A stretch of DNA of 64,000 nucleotides, taken from contig FN648136.1 in NCBI GenBank assembly GCA_000310025.1, positions 5,513 to 69,512 on the forward strand. The letters are read 5' to 3'. Under the pieces are notes generated by a model. The model saw only the letters and a program-made list of their open reading frames with translations. It was not told where the DNA came from and searched no databases. This DNA is from Ectocarpus siliculosus (lineage: Eukaryota > Sar > Phaeophyceae > Ectocarpales > Ectocarpaceae). Position numbers and translations under genes: made by a program. How positions within the stretch are numbered: position 1 is the stretch's first letter; the number at the start of each line of letters is the position of its first letter. Positions 1-11,500 of this stretch are shown in pieces.

Positions 1-272
1 GGGGGGGGGGGGGGGGGGGGGGGGTCGACAGATGTACCAAAAGGTAGTTAAGGGATCGACCCGAATACACGTCGCCCGACGTTCTTCATCAGTAAGCGTT
101 GGAACTGGTGTGTTCCCCAAAGACAACGAAAGTTGAAGAATACAGATTATTTTGAAGATTATTTTAAGAATGAACGTCGTCACCAATAGCGTAAATGAAT
201 ATTTTCAGCCCTTGTCTCAACCGGCCCTCTTTCCGTTTTCAATGCACCGAACGACGTCTTGTGTGACGTCAG

Positions 273-3200
273 GCCGCGGTGTCGGCGGTCGTGTTCCACG
301 TTACCCACATGGTCCTGTCCGTGATACTCAAGTGGGTGCTGGTTCAGAGGTTTTCCCAGGTGGAAGGCGTTTGCTGCACCACCTCCTGGCTGGGCTTCCG
401 CAAGCAGGTACTTGAAATGCAATAAACGCTTTGACCAAGGCGCGGTCTTGCCAAAGAAACCCCCCAACCAACCTTGTTTCTTTTGGGTTTCTATTTTACA
501 GAACGCGCCCGCACTCAAGAACCCAGGAGTTAGGAAATTCCATGAGTTGAGAAATTGAGCCTTGAAAAAACATTTTTTGAAGTTTTTAGATCTTGGGCAC
601 CATTTGCGAGCCCGGTTGAGAACCCCTACACTAAAACCTATATATAGCGGTGATTGTAGCATTCGCTAGGACCTACTGGTAACTAAGAACCCCAGCCTCG
701 ACCAACATAAGAGGTTCGTAAGTGGTGGCGGGTTCTGTAAGAAGCGTTTTATGTACCCCTTTTAGGGTAGTTGGCCAGTGACGACGGAAGGGTGTATGTA
801 CCCCTTTTTGGGTAGTTGGCCAGTGACGACGGAAGGGTGTATGTACCCCTTTTTGGGTAGTTGGCCAGTGACTACGGAAGGGTGTGTGTACCCCTTTTTG
901 GGTAGTTGGCCAGTGACGACGGAAGGGTGTATGTACCCCTTTTTGGGTAGTTGGCCAGTGACGACGGAAGTCGTTCGCGTCAGATAGAAGCGTTACAGTT
1001 AAGTAGACCGGCTCGTTATTGATTGTGAGGACAACAACAACAGAAATAACCAACCGCGTCAGTCCGGGAAAGCTTTTGATTCGCTGCACTTGTGCCGTGG
1101 CATGACGAGTCACGTATGGTAGATATACGGAGGAGGTTAGGGAGGTCTCGCAGATGTTGAGGGATCCCGAAAGGGTTCTCAAAATGTTTGCCGTTTCGCC
1201 AGTAACTTGCTGAACTCTCCGACGTCGTGTGCCTTTTTTTCTCGTTGTTGTGCGTCAAAACAACAACAGATCACGGACAGGCTGATCATGTCGGCGATGA
1301 TGCGCTCGGTGCTCATGTTCAACGGTAACCTGGGTAACTCGTTGTGGCTGATGGCGCTGGGGGGGCCCGTGGGTCGTTGCGTCAGCGTCATGCTCAACAA
1401 GAACATCTACACGGAGGTGTGTATGAAGTTCATTAGATCTGAATAAGTCGAGTCAGTAGCGTCTTGGGCGGCGCAGGCTTTCTTCTATTTGACGGATAGC
1501 CTAGGTATGTTTTGTACGTATGCATACGTATGCAATCAATCTTTTTCTGTAGATGCCCTGCTCGTGTTTGTGTTTGTTGTTTCGTTGTGTCGTATTCGAG
1601 CCAAGGGTGGGTAAGGAGGGTGCGTGAAGTGTATCATGTCTTAAGACCATGTTTTGTCTTAAGACCATGTTTTGTCCGCATAGATGATGCGCTAACATGG
1701 CCTCTGTTTTCGGTTTTATCGCCTACCTTGGGCGTTTCAGTCTTGTTATCTTTTCTTTGCGGATTCAGCAAGCAAAGTCGTCTCGATCTGCGACTAGATT
1801 CAATAACGTTAGCCTCCGGTTATTACCTACTACGAGCGTTGGTTGGTGCAATCAAAGCGTTTCGCATTCAAGACCTTGCTCGTGTTCCGTTCGGTTCCTT
1901 TCTTGGACCGTGTTTCACCTATTTTTGTAGATCTTCTAGTTCCCTCTTTACCTCAAGACTGGTCTTCGTTTTCGTCTCCTGTTGCTACAATGACGGCGTT
2001 TGTTTTGCGACAGTATTCACATATCTGCCAGCCCACCTTAAACCGGGGTAAGAATGCACAACTCATTGCCCTTACAGTCGTTTGGCCCTTAAAATCGCGA
2101 CTTCTGACATGGCATGTCGGCATCTCTCCCTGCGCCAAACCGACTATTTCTGTGTGTTCGTGCATGTGTGTTCAGCCCGAGCTCTTGACCCTCGGAGATG
2201 ACATGCACGTGGGCTTCGCGTCTAGCACGTACTGCAGCATCTACACGGCCCCGAATTCGTTCACCCTTCGGAAAACCTTCATCGGCGACAGGTGTGTGTG
2301 TCTGTGTGTGTGTGCGTGTGTGTTTTTTATATTAGTAGCATCGACCGCGCTAACCGGCTGACCAATGAAAAGACGCCAGTCTTGTAGCTAGCGGGATAAC
2401 AAACGGAACGAACAAGCTTGATAATCAAACCAAAGGGTTTTACCGGCAGAGGGGACGCAAGAGTTGGACCACAGTGTCCTTCTTTGTGTGTGTGTTTATT
2501 ATTAACATCGACCGCGCCAACCGGCTGACCAATCAAAATACGTCAGTCTCGGTGTATGTTATGTTGTGTGTCTTCGCTTGTTACCATCGACCGCGCCTAA
2601 CCGGCCGACCAACAACAATGCCTCCATACACTGACACCCGCCCGATCCCGTCCAACTCCCCCCCCCCGCCCGAACAAATTCACTACGATATACCCCAACA
2701 ACACCAAAAAAGGGGCTTGAACGGCGCCGGTTCGGTCACCCTCCCGGGAGCCACCCTCCCCCACGGGGCCGCCCTAGGCCCCAACACTCGACTGGGCCCC
2801 TCCGACGAGGTCCGCGAGGGGGCCCTGCACCTGGGATCCCCGGCCCCCGTGGTGGCGGGCCGGTACGCGTCCCCCCCACGAGAGCTGTCGCGACTGGAGC
2901 GCTGGCTGTACCTGCTGGCGCCGCTGCCGCTGGCGGCGGCGTCGACGGCGATCACTCTGAGCGCGGCGTTCTGGCCGCTGCTGGCGCTTGCGAGGGCGGC
3001 GGAGGCGTTGGGGGGTCCCGGGGTGGCGTGCCTGTTGACCCCCCTCGCGTGGCTGGGGCTAGGGGTGTCGCTGGCGGTGACCGGGGCCGTGGGGAAGTGG
3101 ACCATCATCGGCAAGCAGCACCCTTCCGATACCAAGTGAGAGGGGGGGGGGGGGCTCCGCACGTTCATTGTCTTGGGAGTAGACAGTCTCGCTGGAATGC

Positions 3201-5520
3201 AATGTCAGTTGCTGGAACACGGTCAAAGAGTGGAGATCAGGACAAGGCTAGTTCTTGGAACTAAAATGGCAGTTTGTTTGTTGCTCGCGCACAGCAGGCT
3301 CTCTCGAACCCAATCCACAAGTTCGTGCTTCATCACGACGACTACGATGCCCTTTGCCCATGCAACGTTATCTTTGACTATGTATCGCCCTTTGCCATGC
3401 AACGTTATTTTTGACTAAATATGTATCTCTCCTTTGTTTGGTCCTCCCCCCCCCCCCCTATCTGCTGTCAAATTCCACACCACACGTCACAGGCTCTGGT
3501 CGGTGTACCACTACAGGACGCTGCTGGTCTTGTACCTTCAAATCCACGCACACTTCCTGTTTGTGGACATCCTGAGGCGAGGCAAGATGTTCAACTGCTA
3601 CGCTCGTCTGCTGGGGGCTAGCGTGGGTAGGGACGCCGACGTGGCTACCATGTACTTCACGGATCACGACCTGGTAAGCAGTGTAAGGAGGGAGCGGGGG
3701 GAAGACGCTTGCTTGGTCTTAGTTGATGGTGTTGGTGGTTGTGGTGTTGTTTTTGTTTTCGGTGTTGTTGTTCTTGTTGTTTCTGTGGTCGCTGTTCTTG
3801 GACCACGGGAAGTTGGTCCCACGGTATCGTGTGATTCTCCATGGCACAGCAGCCTGATATCGATGGTCGCTCTGTCGCTCTATCGTTCCCTTTGCGTTCT
3901 TTCTCCTGTCGCGTCTGGACCCATCACCGTACTCGCGGTACTTTCAAGTCTCTTGCTACGACAGAAACACTCGCAACTATATGAGTTCTTCTTTGGTGTA
4001 CCGACACATTCACATCTCTTATAATTCTCGCACCTTTGAACCCCACCCACCGCCCATATCGCCAACTCCGATCGCACTCCGGCAGGTGTCCATTGGTGAC
4101 CGGGCCGTAGTCCAGGAGGACTGCATCCCCCACCCCCAGGTAACCACCTAACGCATAGCTTTTCGTGCGCATTTTTTCGCTGGTAGTGGCGTTGTTGTGG
4201 GCCCTTGTTATTTTTATTTTTTTATTTTTTTCTTAATATGACACAACGAATCCATCTCTATCTGAGAAAGAGTCTAAGATAGATTAGCAATGAATCCATA
4301 GCGTCAGAGGAAGGCTACCTGTATTTGCTTTCTTTTCTGATCTTTCGAAGTGTAGCTAGCACCACCGTATTGCTTTTCGCCTTGTATTTCGGCGTGTGTG
4401 ATTTTTTGGGTCGTGTGCACCAGCCTTTTGTGGTGAGTTGGCCGGTACGGACATTGGAAGGTACTGAGCAGAGACCGGAACGGTTTTGCTGGTGTGAAGG
4501 CAACAACAACAACAGCGACAGCAACAACGACGAGGACGACAAGTTTTTCGCGGTTGTATGATTGGTCTTGCGGAGAAAAAGCCGCGTGAACAGGACGCAG
4601 ACGGGACCCCGTAGTAGCGTGCGGTACCCCCCACCGGTGGGGGGAGGGCGTATCTCTCGTACCGCATCATGCCTCTCCGATGTTCGCACTCTTGTCAGAT
4701 TTTTCTTGCGCGCACGCGCCCCCCTGAGTGTAAAGCCTTCAGCTACATGCTGGTGTTGGAAACAGAGCGAGCTCTTATGGCGGTGCAGTTAGCAGGTTAT
4801 TGACAGTCCGTCGGTTGCCTCACTGTTTTTTATCGTGTATGATACGTAGACTATATCGCGCGACTCGAACCAACAAAACACCCAGACCTTCTCGCTGCAG
4901 TACAGTAGTGTCACGAGCCCTCACGCTTTGAGTTGACATAGAACTATGGATCTTTCAACAAGTACTGCTGTAGTCGAACGTGACCACACAGCTACTGTAG
5001 CTCCGTCGAGACGAAGAACCGCGCATTGCTGTTGTTGTTCCATGCTCCTACTTGGCAAAGGCACCAACCATGTCGGTGGGCTTTGTGGTTGTGGCTCCCA
5101 ACGGAAAGGGTGGTATCTTCGGTGTTTCCAACACACTTGAAATCTTGAAACGATGCTGATCATTAAGCCGTCCTCTTGCCGTTGGTTCGATGCTCAACTT
5201 CTTAACAAGACTACTGCTACTGCTGTATCCGGCCTGCACTAAAGTACCTGGTAATATCTTGTTATTTTTTTTTTTCTGTAAAATCTGGTCCATTTTTTTT
5301 TTTTTCGCAGTTCTACTTCGAGGGAACCATGAGCTTCAAGCCCGTCACGGTTGGGGCCGGCGGTAACGCGGGCGCGCGCAGCATCCTCCTGGGCGGCGGC
5401 ACGGTGAAGCCTGGAGGGTCTCTAGACACCCTGGGTCTCGCGGCGAAGGCCAGCGGGATGCGGGGGGGGGAAGGGCGCGCCGCCCCTGAACCCGAGAAGA
5501 GAAAGTCTCGGGCCGCGTAG
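273..5520 (+). CDS. Membrane protein with duplicated left-handed beta-helix, resembling the Pls/PosA-type NRPS terminal domain (5' truncated)
   Basis: Exons: 273-407, 1270-1416, 2176-2291, 2713-3135, 3493-3673, 4086-4139, 5311-5520 (stop TAG 5518-5520). All junctions keep phase and give 421 residues. Upstream exons lie outside the window. Hydrophobic helices occur in the first exon (VVFHVTHMVLSVILKWVL) and the fourth (LERWLYLLAPLPLAAAST and following). Two hexapeptide-repeat blocks flank them: GGPVGRC with LLTLGDDMHVGFAS, then LGASVGRDADVAT, DHDLVSIGDRAVV and VTVGAGGNAGARSILLGGG. This alternation of membrane helices with acetyltransferase-like beta-helix repeats is the pattern I know from the terminal domain of unknown function in Pls/PosA-like non-ribosomal peptide synthetases (TIGR02353). 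The adenylation and carrier modules, if present, would be to the left. It could instead be a free-standing hexapeptide membrane protein. Exons are secure; the family name is moderately sure. Confidence 0.72.
751..970. repeat. 45-bp tandem repeat, about 5 copies
   Basis: Five near-identical 45-bp units begin at 751, 796, 841, 886 and 931; the last lacks its final 5 bases. Each contains GTAGTTGGCCAGTGAC. It lies inside the first visible intron of the NRPS-terminal-like gene (408-1269). The unit length is a multiple of three, so the array is open in several frames on both strands, but nothing else suggests coding. Confidence 0.95.
2338..2612 (+). repeat. Three copies of a dispersed intronic element (GT tract + T tract + CGACCGCG core)
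   Basis: Copies at about 2338-2381, 2505-2550 and 2585-2612 share ATCGACCGCGCTAACCGGC, then TGACCAAT and a GTCAG-like end. Each follows a GT-rich microsatellite; the first two also have a T/A-rich stretch before the core. They occupy the intron 2292-2712, just after a donor that is itself GTGTGTGTG. Two further copies lie at 58220-58370 in an unrelated gene, and a diverged one at about 44262-44306. The element has no coding capacity; its class (MITE, SINE tail or other) is not clear. Confidence 0.85.
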
Positions 5521-7907
5521 TGTAAAGAATGGCCGCTGTGGTCGTGAGCTAAGTGGTGGTGTCGGGCAGCTATAATTGTACCGCAAGGTAGGAGTGACGT
5601 ACTTCGTGTGCGCTGCTCCTGCAAGCCTGGGGTTGGTGTGCTGGGGGGTGGGGAGGCCGGGCACCGTTGGTGCTTTCGTTTTATCATTTGTGTGGTTGTT
5701 TTTGATTGTTCGGTGTTGTCAGTCTCAACCGTGTTTGACAATGTTTTGTGATGGCTCCCGCTTTCTCCGTTAGCTTGGCAGTTGCCTCCGTGTGCTCGCT
5801 GAATGCGTCCCATTCCGCATTATGGTAACAGCGAAAAACAGGGTGGGTGTGCAGTGCTTATCAATAGGCGCACCCCGAGGGTGAATTTTCAAGAGGCACA
5901 ATTTTACTCCTTATTCGTGGTATCTGTCCGACCGAAGTTAGTGGTCGTGTTGCGATCCATTCCGGAATAGAGAAGAACAGCAGCAGCAGCGTTGGCGGCG
6001 GTGAGAGCTGTCGCGGGTGTGTTTGGATGTGTTTCGAGCCAACTACAGAAACGCCCCGAGTATTGAATGGACCAATCAGATTCCACCCTCGACGCAAGAA
6101 TGGATCCGCAGCAACGCAGTTTTTTACTCTGTCTATTAGGTCAGGTTAGCGCTGGAGGGTATTTGATTCGGGTTGCGACAGGCAGTGATAAGGGCGCGTC
6201 TCCACTAACAGCAGCGGGGACTCTTTCCACCCGTGGCCTCGCACAAGCATGCTGTTGGAGCGGTTGCCAGTTGTGTGTTTGGCTTTGGTTTGACTAGCGA
6301 GCTTGGTCATGGGAGCTGCATGGCTTTGTCGGAGGGACTACTGCTGTGCATGCTTGCCGGCAAACACGCTTCCATGGGGTTGGTTTTAACCTACCGTTTC
6401 ATGTCAAAGAGCCGCTGCGAGGCTGGGTTGCTGATTTTTACTGTGCCTACTGCAGTTTTTTTTTTTTTCGTCCTCCCCGGCAAAGCAGAAGAGCAACAGA
6501 AGACGGCCGCTTGAGTTGTACGCTGCTGCAAGTACAGCAGCTAGTAGGACAGAAGTACAGCTCGTCTTGCGATCAGCGGTAACAGCAAACCCCAGCGGTG
6601 TGACAAGAACGATCAGCTTTATCTGCATTTTTTGCCGGGCATTACGATGATAGTAACACGCTTTCTTTTGGTGAACCCTGCGACGATTTTCGATCGACTA
6701 GTTTTTAGCATCAGGAGCATCTCATGTGCCCCGGGGGGGGGGGGGGGGGGGTAGATAAAACTGCGTATTTCCTTGTTGGATGGATGTGTCTTGATAGGCA
6801 AAAAACCCACACGCGCGGTAGGCAACAGGTCGAGTAGTTTGCTTCAGGCATCTGGCTACTCCATGGTACTCTTGTTGTTTTGCTTCATCGCTTAGGTAGG
6901 GGAGGTGTAGGCGAGAGGCACAACGTCTCGAGACCTACCCAACCATAGATAGGTTCAAGGTACGCGTCGATGACTAGCTAGACTCAGTTTCCCCTGTGTT
7001 TTGTTACGTTGCCCTTTCGGTGACCCAAAAAGATTTGTTACCAAACCCGTAAGAGCTGAATTACTCCGCGTCTTTTTTGACAAGAACCCGGGGTTTTGTT
7101 TTTTCCATCACGTTGTGCTTACGGCTTTTCGCAGGGCCGTTCGTGTTTCGAACCGAAATCGGTCGTTGGTTGAAGTACCCACCGCCCGAAACACGACCCT
7201 TGAGCGAGCGCCTGGGCCGTATTTTCTCCGCGTGGTTTTCTTTGTAGTGGCGAGGCTTTCTCGCCTCCCAGGGAGGGCGTACGGGGTTGGCTGCGTTGCT
7301 GGACCTAGGAGGTATGCATATGTCTACCAACTCCGGGCAGGTTTGTGTGTTTTAGAGACTATACAGCTTAGCTTGGTGATGCTTCGCTATAATAGCGATA
7401 GTACGGGTAACGGCTGACTGTAGATGCAACGGGTTTTTGCGTATGAGCCAAGAATAAGGTGGGCTGTGGGAACGATAGATATCGGGGCGGGGGAGGGGGG
7501 GGCGGGGGGAGAACAACGCAGACCGACAGATAGGGTTATTAGAGAGATTGTTCTGTTTCTGATTTGAAACCCTTGGAGAACAAGTAGCTAGCCTGTCGGG
7601 TTCTGACAATGGTTTGCTCGCGTATTAAACTTATGTACCCTGCGTGCGTTTGACTTTGGAACAGCCCGGATTTGGGCAATTAATTAATGTTACCAATGGG
7701 CGGACGCATCGACGTGTACGCATACGCCAGATCACCAGATAGATCTTGTGATATCTCAATCGTCTTGAGGCAGGCAGTGTTGTCAAAGCGACGCTGATCA
7801 GACAATGTGATGCGTACCCGTATTAACTCCATCTCGAAGGGTTGTGTTCCGGGTGGCGGTGTCTTGCACGAAATATCTCTGTAGACCCGCGATCGAGATA
7901 TACCGAA

Positions 7908-7938
<31 letters not shown>

Positions 7939-8598
7939 TCACTGACCACAGCAACTGCCTCAATCAACTCACCCATTGAGCCCTCTGTTCTCGAGTCCTT
8001 ATGAACATACTGCTGTAGTTTTCCCTTGAAAAAAAGCGGAACGTTGTCTCTGCGCTCTCCGCCCCCCCTTCGTGCTGTTTTTATCCGGGTCTCCGTCACC
8101 CGTTATTTTCTGGGGAAGCATATTTATTATTGCGAAGGCCGGCCATAATAATAAGCCACAGCAAACTAATATACTATCAACGTTATAGCCCTCTTCCCGG
8201 AGGTGGACACTGGTGCGCTGGCGGTTCTGTGTTGTTCGTGCTCCATGGCGCTGGCGGTAGTGTGTTGTTCGTGCTCCATGCTCCTTGCTCCTTGCTCCCT
8301 GCCCAGTGCCCAGTGCCCGGTGCCCCGGATTGAATCGGCACCTATTTCGCCGCTTGGTCTGACCGGAATGTTCAAGTTGCCGTTCGAAGGCCTCAAGCAC
8401 TCAAATTCTCCGCACACGCACTCAGCGCGTCATCAGCATCCAGACATCGCCCAGAACAACGACACCCGACCCCCTGTGACAGCCTTCTACCACCCATCGA
8501 TCGAACTACTACCTTCGAGAGGCCTAGCCTGCTCGTTTACAACCCGAGAGAGTTTCACCGCAGTCCTGAATTTGGAAGAGGTTGATCTGATCATCACA
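5521..8598. other. Intergenic region, no supported gene
   Basis: This lies between the end of the NRPS-terminal-like gene and the predicted isocitrate lyase start. I see no exon-like stretch with consistent splice sites. It holds a run of 19 G at 6733-6751, a (CTG)9 microsatellite at 7912-7938, and a short internal repeat around 8215-8300 (GTGTTGTTCGTGCTCCATG twice). The promoter and 5' UTR of the isocitrate lyase gene should be in the right-hand part, but no recognisable core element stands out. Confidence 0.6.
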
Positions 8599-11500
8599 AT
8601 GCCGCCAGCGTCGATGTACGGGCAGCAGCTCTTCGGGCATAACCTCAAGTCGCACGGAGCGCAAGTCCAAGCCAAAACGTTCAACCACGATGTGAGGCCG
8701 GGGGGGGGATGCTTTTCAAGAAGCGTGGTCGATGGGCGTGGCCTATGTGTTGCTGATGAGTGGTTGCGATCTCGGCGGAATTTAGACTGTTTTGGAAATA
8801 GAGCGGAACACACACTCAGCTTGATCCCACGTCAAGCCCAACGAATTTTAGGAATCTTGGTTGGTTGCTTCGCACCGGGCAAGTGAGATTGACGCTCATG
8901 CCAACTCATCACTGTACGGAGGCTCTCGGCTGTATTTGGCGGTGTGTGGATCTACTGTAGAAACACCGTCCCTTGAGGACTGTTTTTCGTCTGTGGTGGT
9001 AGCATAGCCGTGACAAAGTTCAACGGACGGTGTTGAGCGGGTTCCAACTAAGTTGAAGGAGTTCAGACGTCTAGATCCTAGGTTGTACAAGGGTGCTGCT
9101 CCTCAAAGCGCCTCCGTAACAAACACCAATAAAGGAATGGCCCTGGATAGCTTTCCCTACATGCCCAGCGTGTAGTACATAGAGATTCCAACGCGTGTTC
9201 GTTCGCGCGACACACGGTACTGCTGTAGAACTATCGTACGTTTCAGAGAGAGGAGTACGCGGAACTTGAACGGTACCCTACAAACTGCAGTTCTCTAAGA
9301 CGCGGAAGTCGTACAAACACGCCAGGGAGTGCGTGTGTAGAGTGGTCCACGCCAAGGATCCCGCCGGGCGCGCGTATGAAGGCGTACCAGCGGTTCAAAG
9401 CGGTAGCAGTATTGACGAATTCGTCAACATCAGCTTACAAACAAAAGAACTCAGGACCATTTCTTTCTCGGGGCTTTTTGCGCTGAACGATCAAACCGCC
9501 GAGGGTGTGGGTGCTCGCGAGAGAGATGTCTTACGCCGCCATCACATCGACCTGTTACTTTTGACGGCGATCGCTCGTCTTAAGATGCTGCAGCGTGCCG
9601 GGTAAGACGCTGTTGTCTCGGCCCCACCTCGACGAGTCGTTTCTTTTGTTCTTTGCTTCTTGAAGATTGGGTTGAAGTTTCACCTCTTCCTTTGGGTTTG
9701 ACATCAACCCGAACTACGCTCGCTTTTTGTGAGAGTCGTCTATTGTATCTATGATTTTTATTACATCTACATGTCCTTATCAACCGGTCGGTTCGTTGAG
9801 ATGAACATGACGACGATTTTGTTGTGGTTAACCTACGAGCCAGCCTGGTTTTCGTAAGAAGAGCTGAACAAGTGCGAGTCATCAAGTTGAATTTGTCAGG
9901 CTGGGTCTGTCTACGTTGTTTTCAAGGGGGAGGGATACTTGCCGAATCGAAAAAGGTACAGCGGCGCAAAAGCCTCATCATACGGACTTAACAACCGACA
10001 TTCAACGACACGAAACAAAGGGGGAAGGTACTGCTGAACCCTTCTCACGTCGGAAATTGGAAGGCAACCACCGCAGTTGGAGAGGTGGAGAAGTTCCTCC
10101 TGTTTGAAACTCCGGCTGATAGTGCGTCAATATACTATTAGATACACAAGTAGTCCAGACAGGACAGATGTGACAAAAAAAAATCGTCTCGATGATACCC
10201 TCACAAAACACGCGCGACCACCAGTGCGTGCTAAAGGCCCTCTGCTCTTTGTCCGTACGTGCGCGTGTGCCTGAACGCCACGTTAACATTGCCTTCCGCG
10301 AACAGATGGACTTGTGAGACTCCTTCAACCGATACATTTTGGTTTGATAGTATTTTGGGTGATCTTTTGTACATTAATCTCAAGCTTCCAAGCCCTGATC
10401 TCTGTGTCCTTTAGGTGGAGGCGACGAAGCGCTGGTGGGGAAGCCCTCGGTTTCGGTACACCAAGCGCCCGTTCAGCGCCGAGGAGGTGGTTTCCCTTCG
10501 CGGAACCCTCCCGGAGACATATCCCTCAGACATACAGGTACTACTAGGTGAATGTAGTACACGTACATTGTGGAGGTAGTACTGGATGTTTTGCGCAAGG
10601 CGTGCCAGTTTTTTACATCGCTCAGGCTTGCGTATTGTAAGGTTGGAGTTTCTCTTCGCTCTACTGGCGATTACTCAGCTGCATGACTACGCCGGTCTTT
10701 TCGGTTCACATCGACGGAATGACAACGCAGGCACGAAAGCTGTGGGAACTGCTGGAGAAGAAGCATGCTCTCGGAGACTTCTCTCATACGTTCGGGGCGC
10801 TGGACCCCGTCCAGGTGATTACGTTAATGATGGAATAGTGTGGGTGGAGAAATAGTTGAGATATTTTTCGGGACAACTTTTGAGATGATTTTTGGGACAA
10901 CGCTTGATCATTTCGTCATTTTCGTGTGCAACGAGAAAAAGGATCTCTATACGCGAGAGAGAGGTGTGTTCTTTGTCCGAACGAGAACTGCCATGACTAC
11001 CCACAACCAAAATCAAGGGCAGCCACAACATCTATCACAAAGATCATGGTAACAGTGGTGCAGTAGGGCATTCTACTGGATCGAAACGTGGCATGCTGAC
11101 GCATGACGTGGAAGTCTTCAACAAACATGCCAACTTCTCCGTGTAATAGTTGTGCGGATGCACGCCATCTGTGCAAAAATCGAAAACGCAATTTGCGCGT
11201 GATCCCAACAACTCGACGGCGAAAAAAGTAGCGCTTATTGTACCATCCTTGTTCACCCTTGCCTGTGCTGCGTCTCTAATCCTGGCTGTCACCGTCTTAA
11301 GGTGATCGAGATGGCGCCGCACCTCGAAACGGTGTACGTAAGCGGCTGGCAGTGCTCATCGACCGCCAGCACCAGGTATGAACCAGCGGTGCATGTTAGA
11401 TACGTTGATCAATTACGTACATGCGTGGGTTTGCATGCGGGTCAACGATGTCATCTATAACTTGATTCACCGCTTGAACTGTTCTATGCATGAGGCTCAA

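Noticed and set aside
751-970. CRISPR-like array
   Set aside because: Units are contiguous 45-bp tandem copies with no variable spacers, in a eukaryotic intron.
7001-7417. 138-codon plus-strand frame
   Set aside because: No splice context, no recognisable motif, and composition like surrounding non-coding DNA.
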